Source of the DNA: Nissolia schottii
Taxonomy: Eukaryota > Streptophyta > Magnoliopsida > Fabales > Fabaceae
Length of the DNA: 64,000 bases
Assembly (NCBI GenBank): GCA_003254905.1
Contig: QANU01083368.1
Span: 101,520-165,519 of the forward strand
Direction of reading: 5' to 3'
Under the pieces are notes generated by a model. It worked only from the letters and a program-made list of their open reading frames with translations, did not search any database and was not told the origin of the DNA. Both the position numbers and the translations under genes were made by a program. Shown piece after piece: positions 26,140-37,313 of this stretch. The stretch's first letter is position 1. Every line of letters begins with the position of its first letter.

Positions 26140-26758
26140 CCTTGATGATGTTGTACCCTGCTCCTTCTCCTCAGGTCGGAGATCCTGCCACTTTCCGACA
26201 GCTCGGGTATAGCACTTGTTCACTGCCTCCGACACAACTCGCTTTCCAAGCTGGTGAGGAGTAAACCTATACACACATAAAACCAAAACATGTTAAATAA
26301 TTAATAATAAATAATAATATAAAAACTTGCAAATTAATTAATTAATAAATTAAACTATTAATTGCACATACCCGCTGTAACTATGATCAACTCGCAGAAT
26401 GGGCCGATCCTCGGTCGAGGATGAGTCAGTGCGAGGGTCACCACCTCTCGAAATACCCCCAGCTGTTGAGTCTCGGTGAATGCCGGGGTACTCTTCAATA
26501 GCTGGCTATTGGTCGGGGAAAAGGCTGGAGGATGAATGTTCGAATAGTTCCCGAACATCACCGCCTCATCTCCTAGCGCCAGAGGGCGTATGAAACTGAG
26601 CAACGGATGGTCACCGAACGATAGCCTTGGGTGGGTATAAAACCGTGCCTGGTCGGTGATCCAGAGGAGCGGGGCGACATCCTGCCTCCCCTCCCCCGCC
26701 TAGGGTGTCGTGAGGGTGAGTGGTCAAAAACTTGCTTTTTCCCCTTGTCGCCAGCCAT
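26140..26758 (-). pseudogene. CACTA-associated coding remnant, Transposase_24-like, frameshifted
   Basis: The minus strand opens at 26758 with MAGDKGKKQVFDHSPSR, a basic Arg/Gly-rich start. After an apparent frameshift near 26600 it continues as LGDEAVMFGNYSN and ends at a donor-like site near 26372. A second exon-like block, 26140-26266, reads FTPHQLGKRVVSEAV and WQDLRPEEKE. This arrangement resembles the second protein of plant CACTA elements (plant transposase, Ptta/En/Spm type), recalled from memory. The frame at the exon junction does not close cleanly, consistent with a dead copy. Confidence 0.4.
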
Positions 26759-26799
26759 TAGTTAACTACATAAAGTTAAAAAATTTAAGTTACCATATA

Positions 26800-26955
26800 C
26801 ACACATAGCATGACATACATACTAACATAATATCACAAACATAATACATACATACATACATACATACATACATTATATTGCTAACATAATATATAATATA
26901 TACCTACTATATACATATATACTATACATCCATTCATAATAACATCCTACATGCA

Positions 26956-26986
<31 letters not shown>

Positions 26987-27665
26987 TATACACAAACTAC
27001 ATACATACTACATATATAGTAGATACTTAATATACATACATACATACTATATACATACTAACATACCATATACATACTAACATATATACAATTTACATAA
27101 TATACATACATACACACATACATGTTATATACATACATAATAACATATACATACATACATACATACTAACATACTACATATATATACACACACATAATAA
27201 CATATATATTATAACATATACATATACATTATATATAACATATATATTATAATATAATGGTTCAACACAATACATTATAACATACAAAATTCAAATACTA
27301 CATACATATACATAATAGCATATATATTATAACATTACGCATAACATACAAAATTAAAATACTAACATATACATAACATACATTATAACATATTCACAAC
27401 GCACACACATAACATACATATAAATTATACATCGAAATAGACATAATATACATATATCAATGTATAATAACATAATATATACACACACACACACACACAC
27501 ACATATAATATACAACATTATCTAATAACATAATAACAATAATTAATAAACATAATATATATGCATAATAACATAATAACAATCATTATGCATAATAACA
27601 ATATATATATATATAATACAAAATTAAAAACAAAAACATACACACACACACACACACACACACAT
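26800..27665. repeat. Microsatellite tract (CATA)n, (TA)n and (CA)n inside the CACTA element
   Basis: Repeated ATACATACATAC runs near 26850, 26950 and 27140, TA-rich stretches, and (CA)n tracts near 27482 and 27640. The pattern suggests expansion after insertion. Confidence 0.85.
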
Positions 27666-28902
27666 ACATACAAATAGGATGATGGTGGTGGCGATGGATG
27701 CGACGGAGGCGGCGGACAACGGTAGGTGACACGATGCGGTGACTGAAGATGAACACGGCAGGAGAGAGTTAGAGAGAGTGAGAGTTTGAGAGGTTTAGAG
27801 AGTGGAGTAAAAGAGAGAGTCTCACGCCGAGGGGAGGGGGATAAGCTTTTATAGCAGTGTGGCGTTTAACTTTACTGTCGGACTCCTCCGACGGTATCTA
27901 CTAATTAATGGACGTTGGAGAAGACGCATCGGTTTATAAACCGAAGCCGTTGCTGTTGGCTGTCACCAACAGTAACATGTATTGTTACTGTTTTTGCTGC
28001 AACCTTCATTGGAATAATCCGCCGCCATAGCATCGGATGATATCCCGAGGCAGTTACCTTCAGCTAAAGCCAACGATAATCTAGCAATTAATGGACATTA
28101 GAGGAGACGCGTCAGTTATAAAAAGGCCGTTACCATCGACAATAACTGACGGTATACGGTTAATGAATTGTTGCGGTTTAACGTTGGAGTGGCGCATCTC
28201 TTGAAATTCCTATGGGATTACCTTCGGCTGTCACCGATGGTAACTATTTTCGATGCTATTTTCGACAGCCACAACCGCCGCTACCACATGCACTAATTAG
28301 TTCTTTCTCCGATGAGATTGGACTGTTACTGACGGTCAATATTACACTATTAAAACATGGAAAGGGTGTTGTTGTTTACCATTAGTTACTATATTTCGTA
28401 GAACTCGATCGACTGTAAGGTTATTCGCGCCCTTTCCCGCCAACAGTTACCGTCACTTTTACTGTCGGCTAACTTTGGCGACGATAATTTCATGTCCTTT
28501 CCCCCGATTTATTTTTCTGAACCGGTTATCGTCGAAAGTATTCATTTTTTCGACAGTAATACTGTCGGGTCACGTCCGACCGTAATGTTTGGGCGGAAAT
28601 AGTCAATTTTCTTGTAGTCGAAGAAAACACTTTTAATGCTTTTACATTGTTCTCTCAAAATGTTGTGAGTGAATAATAATTAATGGTATGTCTCAAAAAA
28701 AAGGAAAAATCATAGGAAAAAAAATGAATAAAAGAGTTGGCATAATAACATTTTAGGTGGAGAATAACCTTCTTTTATTTATTTACATGAGTAGTAAAAT
28801 CGTGAAAAATTTGAATGATTTTTAACATATTCTAAAAACAAAATTTAGACAAAGTTCTTTATTTTATTTTATTTTATTTTACATAAAAGGAAAAAGAGAG
28901 CC

Positions 28903-30130
28903 CTAAGGCATTAAGAAAAGAGTGTCATGATGGTCATCATGTAACAAGGAATGAAGCATCCAAGGTGACTCTTCCAAAACGCAAAACCTTCCATTAGCAT
29001 TAATCACCTCTTTTGCTATAAAATCAGCGCACACATTTTCTTTCTTAAATGTGTTAATAAGAGAAATCTCATCTTTGGCAAACCAATCTTAAACGTCACC
29101 AATAATAAAGCAAAAGATGTGATCTTCCTCTCTTGACATCACCAACCTAATTGCTTCGGCAAGGTCATTCTCACAACAAACTCGTTTGTATTCCCGCTTC
29201 CAAGTCAAACACAATCCAAACCGAATCGCCAAAAATTCTGAAAGCACATTTCCAACACTTCCAATAGCATCCTTGAAGCCAACAAGCCACGAGCCATTGT
29301 CGTTTCTGTTGGAAAATGATAGTATTTCAAGAGTTTTTGTCCTACATTGCTTAGATCACAAACCTTTTAAAGTGTTTATATACTTTAGTACTTGTTGTAT
29401 TGGTAAAAAGGACTTGAGAAGAGAGTTAGTCTCGCGCACATGAGTTCAAGCCATTTGGGCTTGGCAAAGTGCAAATCAATAGATTTGTCCCCCCTGTGCG
29501 CACGATAAAGAGCCTCCTGGTCTTTTTTACAAAATTATTTTTGGACTGTTGCATTTTAGCTAAAACCACATTTTTCACATGTGCACCGTCCAAACCTTTG
29601 CAGTGCTACCACCCATCTTTTAAATTTCTGCCGCCCATCCTTAAATGGCTTGCCACCCACTGTCCAAACCTTTATGGCTTGCCGCCCATCCTTAAATTCA
29701 GCCGTCCAAAAATTAATTTCTCACTAACCTTAAAAACTACAAAATTTTCCCTATAAAAGGTAAGCATGTTTTGCATAACAAACATCATCATCTGCTACTT
29801 TTCCTCTTCTCCTTCTTCCTTTTCCTGGGCTAAATCATTCTCGCCAGTTCTGTCACCCGAAGTAATATCCGGAAGGTGCTGTTTTATCCTTGGGGAGTGT
29901 TCGGATTAACACCCGAATAATACTTTCGAGGACAACGAATTCAATTTTGTGACTCAACACGTTTTTTGTGTTCATCGTTCCGTCACTGAGCAACTCTTCA
30001 TTTACAACAATCTCTAATCAAACCATCAAATCCTACTAGAATTCCGTTAACATTAACTTTCACCATAACCATGGGAGGCCAATTCCAAGCGACTAACCTG
30101 GCTAGTCGCTGGACCTACTGACTTCCATCA
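28903..30130 (-). pseudogene. LINE RNase H-like domain remnant, split by a solo LTR
   Basis: Minus-strand reading from 29301 down to the stop at 28903-28905 gives an RNase H-like (RVT_3 type) domain. It includes GSWLVGFKDAIG, then SEFLAIRFGLCLTW, then a FKKENVCADFIAKE stretch with the Asp expected near the end of the fold. An in-frame TAA interrupts it near 29090. The preceding part of the domain (KVNVNG followed by FDGLIRD) lies at about 30010-30090, beyond the inserted LTR. Such domains occur at the C-terminus of plant non-LTR retrotransposons. No reverse transcriptase region was seen here, so the copy is truncated or 5' decayed. Confidence 0.75.
29307..30009 (+). mobile_element. Solo LTR (Copia-like), 703 bp
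   Basis: Starts TGTTGG and ends CAACA, so it is bounded by the inverted TG...CA ends of an LTR. A TATAAAAG box lies at 29752-29759, a normal place for an LTR promoter. Removing it and one 5-bp flank restores an uninterrupted RNase H reading frame across the site. The flanks GTTTC (29302-29306) and ATCTC (30010-30014) match at 3 of 5 bases, consistent with a decayed duplication. There is no second LTR or internal coding region, so recombination to a solo LTR is inferred. Confidence 0.75.
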
Positions 30131-30139
30131 TCCTCATTG

Positions 30140-31154
30140 AACCTTGAGACCTCCAATCTAATCCGATGATATGTTTATGCTTTTTTATTATTATTATTGT
30201 TGTTATTATTATTTGGTATACAAAGAGAAAGGAAGAATAAAAGGCATAATATGTGCATTACTTTGTTTATCAAGAAAAAAAAATGTACATTACTTTCTAC
30301 TTATTTCGCTATTTATCTTTTCATAAATGTTATTACACAAAATAAGAAAAGGAGAGGGGAGGGGAAGAGGAGAGGGGAAGAGAAAAGGAAATGATAAAGA
30401 CAGGGAAGAAAGGAAAGGGTTTAAAAGGTTTCCTTTCTCTTTGTTTTGTTTGGGGGGGGGACAGAGAAGAAAAAGATGAAGGGTTTGTGATATATTTTTA
30501 CATTTTTACCTTCTATCACAATATTTAATTTTTTAGAGAAATATTCTTTTATTTTTTTTAATTCTTTGAATTATTTTTTTGTGAAATTATAGTTTTTTGA
30601 ACAAAAAGTCAAAATAATTTTTGGGAAAAGAATCATTTTTTGAAGGGAATTTTTTTTTGAAAAAATATTTTTTGAAAAAAAAAACATTTATTTTAAGAAA
30701 AACTATAATTGAGAAGGGTAAAATTATAATTTTGTATTGTATTATACTGTAAATTCTTTAAAACCCTTAAAGTGGGGGAACTCAAAATCGAGAAGATTGA
30801 AGGGTTTCGGGGGTTTACAAAACCCTTCAAAACTCTTTTTCTCTTAAAATTAAAACTCTCAAACATAATTAAGCCCCTAACCTTTCCCTTTTCTCTCCTT
30901 CTCTTCCTAAATCCAATTTGCAAAGGCAACCTTGAGATTTAATATGTTTAATATTGCTACCCATAAGTATCATCTCTTACCTTATATGCAATTAAAAAGA
31001 GATTACACACAATTATTTATGTGTCTTTCTACTAATTAACTTAAGTTTTTGACATAGATAATTTTATACCAGAATTACCTAAGTCAATAGCTACTATCAG
31101 ATCCTTGCTAAACCTAGTTAAAANNNNNNNNNNNNNNNNNNNNNNNNNNNNNNN

Positions 31155-31202
<48 letters not shown>

Positions 31203-32800
31203 CTTTTAATAAAAGCTTGATCCAATCCAAATAATTTATAAAAATTCATCTAAACTAGTTCTAAATTATGTATAAAAAAAACTTGTTCTAAAAAGGAATT
31301 TTTGATTTAGCACCCAAAAACAATGACATAGCACAAAAAAATAAGATTTTTTGCGTTTGTGGTCGAATAAATTTGAAGAGTTTGAATGGGCTTGAGGTTA
31401 TGTCTAAATGTAACAAAAACGATACCGCTAATGACCTCATAAAAAATTAACTCCCACTCAATAACACTATTTTTTTGGGTCATGTAGGGCTATCAAAATG
31501 AGTACGACCTTTAAGCTTGGACTTGTTTATCCATTAAATGGATGAATTATAAATGTATAAAATTCGGTCCAGAAATAATAAAAAACTGGTTTAACACAAC
31601 TTGTTTAACCCGCAGACCAAATTGGTCTGTTTAATGTTAAAATAAGTATAACTTGCGGACTAACGCGTTTACCCACATTAAATGAATGAACTAAACGTAC
31701 AAACCTGAGAAGTGATTAGTAAAAAACCCATTTAACTTGTGGGTTAAATGTGTCGGACCTAAACGACCCTCACGCAACTCAATCACACTTTAAACAAAAT
31801 TATTGGGAGACTAATTTTTTTTGCTTACAAATTTATTTACACATCTCAATTATACATTTTGTCCCAATTTTTTTTTTAAATTTAAGAAATAAATAGAGAT
31901 AGTGAGAAATATATTATTGAGATGTGTAACTGGATTTATAAGAAAAAAAGAAGAAGCTTAGAGTACGCTTGAAAAATGGCTGAAACAACAATTTTTTTTT
32001 TTGAAAAAGCTATTTAAAAAAAAGGTGAACATGTTTGGCAACATAGAAAAAAAGTAACCGTTTTCATTGAGAATTTTAAGTTGTTTTACACAAAAGATTG
32101 TTGATAAACTTTTGAGCATTAAGTAAGAAAAACTTTTACTTAAAAGTAAAATATATTTTTCTCATATTTTTACTAAAGTAATTCTAATTATCAATCCTAT
32201 ATAATACAAATAATTATTTCATATACTCTTTTAAGTAATTTATCATACACAAATATTTTTTTTATACAATGTAAATAAAATAAATTATTTTAAAACTATT
32301 TTTAATTGAAATATCTAAATATAAATTAATTATCATATAATCAATTATATTAAAAAATAATTATTAAAATAAGTTTAAAATTTCAATTTTTTGCACACAC
32401 TTAAGTCTCTCAAGTAATATTCCACTTTAAATTAGTAGTCCTTTTTGCACTTCACTTTAATCATTGTATCCGTTTCTCTGTTCTAATCAATGACAAAAGA
32501 CCAAAATATAGATCTTCTTGATATGACCCAAGCAATATAAACCTTCTTAATATTTATTGGTTTGATTGACTAATATAACTTAGGGTATTGTGGTAGTTTG
32601 TTTTAACAAGATTTAATTTGATTGAATTTTGAATCTGAGACATTTTAAAAATAAGATGAAATTATCTACTACTCAATCAATCTTGTAATATATTGATTAA
32701 AAGCACAATTGTTTTTTTTCCATTTTTTTTATGGGAGAATTTGATTTTCCCTTTAAACTTTTGCCCTTTATTTGAATATATCTATCAAAAGTTAGAAAGA
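30140..32800. other. AT-rich spacer, no gene recognised
   Basis: Contains a purine-rich tract at about 30340-30415, T-rich and A-rich stretches, and a 31-base gap (31124-31154) followed by an (AT)n microsatellite at 31155-31200. Nothing in it reads as a conserved protein. Confidence 0.5.
31124..31154. other. Assembly gap (31 N) before an AT microsatellite
   Basis: The gap abuts an (AT)n tract of at least 46 bases, which is the probable reason the assembly broke here. Confidence 0.98.
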
Positions 32801-32842
32801 TAAATGGCAACTTTCAAGTTTCAACCATAGTTAACAAAACCA

Positions 32843-32849
32843 TATAAAT
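32843..32849 (+). promoter_or_regulatory. Probable TATA box of eIF6
   Basis: TATAAAT lies about 35-40 bases before a CT-rich leader beginning near 32880. The leader appears to run to 33012 and splice (GTATTC donor, TTGCAG acceptor) to 33811, giving a 5'-UTR intron of about 800 bp ahead of the start codon. Confidence 0.5.
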
Positions 32850-33857
32850 TGAAAGAAAAAAAAAAAACACAAGTACCCTAATAACCCTCCCCCCTCTCTC
32901 TCTCTTCCTCCGCGTCTCCCTTTCCATTCCTTGCTTCCCCGCTCCGGCAACCTCTCCTCCGGCGCCGCCGATATCTCCGCCGTGATCGTCCATTACATAA
33001 ACGCTCCATAAGGTATTCTCTTGTTCAGTGATTGCAGAAATCAAGCTGTGTTTTTGTTGTTTCAGCTTGAAACCAATAACCCCAAATATGGTTATCGATT
33101 ATTTGGAAATTTGGGGTTCCAATTTTAACGTAAATTTATAGTTTTTTCTGTGTGTTACTAATCTTTCCCTTCATTTATGGTCTTGTTGGGATGAAATTAT
33201 AGATATGAAGCATGCAGACAAAAAAAACCCCTTTGTTATTTATTTATTTTTGCATTTTAGTAGCACATGTAAATGCGTAATGTAAATGTCATAGACAGGA
33301 AGGACATTCAAACATTCAAAGTTGATGTCTTTACAGCTGAGGCCCCCTTTTTGAAGCTGGTTGTTGTGAGGGTTCTCCTTATAATCATCATGGCCAATGC
33401 TGGGAATTGTTTTTGAATGTTAAGTATAGAAACAAGCGGATTTTGGAATGAAAAAGGTCTATAGAGGAGGTGTTCCTTTTTTCCTTCATAGTTCCAATTT
33501 GGTAAAACCAGTTCCACTTGCTTAATATGTGACTATGTGAGCATTTTAACCTATGACTGTCCATGGGAGAGTTGGTGTAAACAATGATGACTCCTCCATA
33601 CTAATTAAATAACTGGGTTTTGCTTGATCACGTAAATTATGGCGCACATTTCTCAGTTTTTTTCAACTGAAAAGTTTGTTTTGACAATCACATTCCACAA
33701 CCTTAATGTAGAGTCTAAGTTGAGGACCCATAATATTGTTTGAATTTATTTCCATATGAAACATGGTTCCTTTACTGTGTATTTTTATATTAGAATTCTG
33801 ATACTTGCAGATCTTCAGTTTGATTACCTGGGTCAAAGATCTCCCCTATTCTCAGTC

Positions 33858-36228
33858 ATGGCAACTAGTAAGTGAGACATATCTGTTTTCCCTACTGTTT
33901 AATTTAACGAGTTTGTTAATATTTGTTATTTTTTTATGTGCCTATTACTTTACTTTGTGGTCTTCTTTAGTGGGAAGGCGGGAACTCTTTTTTTACTTTT
34001 TGGTATAAGATACTGAAGGGTTATTGTTTTCCTGCAGGACTTCAGTTTGAGAACTCTTGTGATATTGGAGTGTTTTCTAAACTTACCAATGCCTATTGTT
34101 TGGTTGCCATTGGAGGCTCTGAAAACTTCTACAGGTTTTTTGGACTAAATATATTCCTTGATGAATTTCATTATAAGTTTTTTGTATTTGGTTTCAAATT
34201 GTTTGAAATTGTTACGAGGCTTTTCTAAATGAATAAATTAATACGTTGCTTGATACAGTGTATTTGAATCTGAGTTAGCTGATGTTATCCCTGTGGTCAA
34301 AACATCCATTGGTGGCACTCGAATTATTGGCCGTCTTTGTGCTGGTAAAGTTTTTCTTTCCCTCATTTATTCTTGTGGTTTCTCAAGGAGTAGCAGCCTC
34401 TCATGGCTGAGATGGCTCTATTTTATTTCTCTCCATTAATAATTTTTCTTATTTCTCTGACAAAGAAAGAGATGGCTCTGCCAGTTTCTTCTATTTATTC
34501 GTTATCAATATCATTTGGTTGGACCTGATTGAATTACCTCTCTTTGGGTTTCAGGAAACAAAAATGGGCTTCTCTTGCCCCATACAACCACCGACCAAGG
34601 TGATTCCTATGTTTGTTATGCTTGTTTTGAGTCTTTCTACTTTATGATGCTATTTTAATATTATGTGATACGGACCTCATCAGAAGAAACAAATAATCAT
34701 AGAGCCTGTTTGTTTCTGTGGTCAAAATTGATTTGGTCCAAAGGAGGGGTGAGGCTCCTTTCTTGTAACGTGACTCAGAAATTGTGATTTTAGCATTGGA
34801 ACGTGTTTTCACATTTCCTATGCACAACAAACAAGCTAATAGTAGTTCCATTACCAAATTACAAGCAGGGAGTGCTTGAGGGTTCTTGCGGCTTATCGAA
34901 TTCACTGATGTTGTAAACATTCTGAAACCTGGTTGTTGGTCTGCAAGCATTTCATCTTATATATTTGCCATGACGTAGTATTTCTTTCTCTTGTATCGTA
35001 TGTTCCATCTATGTTAAGTTCCAAACCAGTTATGATATTATACCAACTTCTGCTTCTTGATCTAATTGCCCTTGTTATTGCTTCAGAACTTCAACATTTG
35101 AGGAACAGTCTGCCTGATCAAGTTGTTGTTCAGCGAATAGAAGAAAGATTATCTGCTCTGGGAAATTGTATTGCATGTAATGACCATGTAGCCCTCACTC
35201 ACACTGATCTTGACAGGGTATTGTTTTATTGTAGATTGTATCTATTTTTAATACTAATCTCGTATTCATGTTTTGGGTTGGATTGGAAATTGATTTGAAG
35301 AGACACTTATATTTCATGCTATGCATGGATGTTCAATAAGGAAATGGGTTAGTTATCATATGAACATTGCTAGTGTTTCTGAATCTGATTGCCTTTAATT
35401 ATGACAAATGAACTCATTTAAACTTAATATTAGGATGTGAAATTGGGTTCAGGGTTGTGTTTGTGTATCAAATAGTTACTTGTATCTAACTCCAATTCTT
35501 ACAAGAAACAATTCTCTTTGTTATGGACCTTATCAAGTCTTCGTAGTCTACCAAATGTGTTCTCTCATTGCAATTCATGTGGGAGCAAATGTCTTTATAC
35601 AAGGGTCATCGCTAACGCTCTGCTCTTACAATTAACAATAATCCCATTACTGCTCCAAATCCATCTGTTATTTCCATTTATCTTTTGAATATTATATATA
35701 ATAATTCTTGGCTTGCTCTAGTATTCAATGTTAAGTTTTTGTTCAGGAGACTGAAGAAATGATTGCTGATGTTCTTGGAGTAGAAGTTTTCAGGCAGACC
35801 ATCGCCGGCAACATTCTTGTTGGCAGTTACTGCGCAATCTCCAACAGAGGTGGTTTGGTGAGTAGAAAAGTTATTTTCTCTTGAAATTCATAGTTTAAAT
35901 ATCTTGCTTTTGTTCAATCTGAAAAAAGAAATTCGATACTGTCTTTTGACTGGTTATACATTTGATGCAGGTCCACCCTCATACTTCCATAGAAGACTTG
36001 GACGAACTTTCTACGCTTCTTCAGGTTCCTTTGGTTGCTGGGTCCGTGAACCGGGGCAGCGAAGTGATTGCTGCTGGAATGGCGGTTAATGATTGGACAG
36101 CGTTCTGTGGTTCGGACACCACAGCAACAGAGCTCTCTGTGATTGAGAGTGTTTTCAAGCTGAGGGAAGCACAGCCTAGTGCCATTGTGGATGAAATGAG
36201 GAAATCCCTCATTGATAGCTATGTCTGA
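33858..36228 (+). CDS. EIF6: Eukaryotic translation initiation factor 6 (eIF6), 7 coding exons
   Basis: eIF6 binds the 60S ribosomal subunit, supports its biogenesis in the nucleolus and prevents premature joining to 40S. Coding exons are 33858-33867, 34038-34134, 34259-34344, 34555-34599, 35087-35217, 35747-35857 and 35971-36228, all GT-AG and in frame. The product is 245 aa, the usual family length. It starts [19 protein letters not shown]. Recognisable segments include a GCCAGN-type [14 protein letters not shown] stretch, LGNCIACND, and GLVHPHTS, spread over the five-fold pentein repeat. The first coding exon contributes only 10 nt. The gene is convergent with CCT3. No lesion was seen. Confidence 0.95.
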
Positions 36229-37313
36229 ATTGTGGGGGTAATGCTGTGATTGTAAACTCTTTTGGCAAAGATATTGCAATGTTCAAGTGTTAAATCTTTT
36301 AAGTTTTGGTGATAGTTTGTCTTATACAGTGTGTGAACATATATTCTAATCATCAAATGTGATTTTCATATACTTCAGTTATTTCTGGATGCTTTTGCTT
36401 TACATGGGCTTTTGTGGTATACTTAGACACACTATCTCGCAGCTTCAAAGTTTTTAAACATTTAATTAGAGATGATTCTACCTCGTTTATTTTTTTGCAC
36501 AATTACCTAATTCTCAATCATAACCTAATTCTCAATCATATATAATGTGTTTCCCCTGCAGTTCCACATGATTTTTTTTGTCCGACATATTACAAACTAT
36601 GTTCAAATAACATTTTTGTTGAAGAACTAATCTTTTGGATCTAATTCTTATGTGGCGGATAAAAGCGTTTTCATGTAGCCAAAGCACTTTATTAAAAAAA
36701 AAAAATATAATAAACAACTCGAAGTATTCAGAAAAACAATCACAGATATTATTACAGTTAAATATAACTACAATAACATTTTAAGAAAAATAAGTATGAA
36801 TAGAGCATCAATCTCTATTTTCAGCACATAAATCAAAATTATAGTTCGTTTCTAATTTTTTACCCTTTTAAATGACATTTTAAATACTAATCATTCAACA
36901 ATGCTAGTTACCTCCTTAATTTTTTTACAAAAAATAATCATGTGAATATTTCCAATTTCATAACTACAAGTACTTTCAAATTCTTCTCAACATGTCACTA
37001 TATAATTGTAATAAAATACCCCACGGCAATTTCTACATACAACCTTCCGAAAGTAAACGTGACCATTTTAATTCCAGCACAGCATCTCAGCAATTGTCAG
37101 AAGAACAAAGATAGCAAATTCCATTTTTACCATCAACAAAGTTCACAATTTCTCTATCTAACAGTACAAGGTAAAAATTACAAAACAAAAGCCCAATCGA
37201 GACCAAAAACTTCCACAATAATGAATTAATGATAGATAAAGATTTAATGCTCATCAATAAAGCAAGCACATCTTCGTGTCAAAAAGCAATGACAGTTGAA
37301 CTATGAATCCCCC
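36229..37313. other. Convergent intergenic region between eIF6 and CCT3
   Basis: Shared 3' region of the two convergent genes, AT-rich, expected to contain both 3' untranslated regions. No other gene was seen. Confidence 0.6.

Larger units (their letters stand above)
25410..28619. mobile_element. CACTA (En/Spm) transposon, complete ends, non-autonomous
   Basis: The left end CACTACAAGAAAA begins at 25410. The right end is its reverse complement ending at 28619, with one terminal-base mismatch. Both are flanked by the 3-bp duplication GAA (25407-25409 and 28620-28622), as expected for the superfamily. Degenerate TACCGTCGG-type subterminal motifs cluster at 25430-25960 and 27860-28600. The 3.2-kb interior holds a small broken coding region on the minus strand and long CATA-type microsatellites. 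No TNP2-like transposase was found. Confidence 0.9.
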
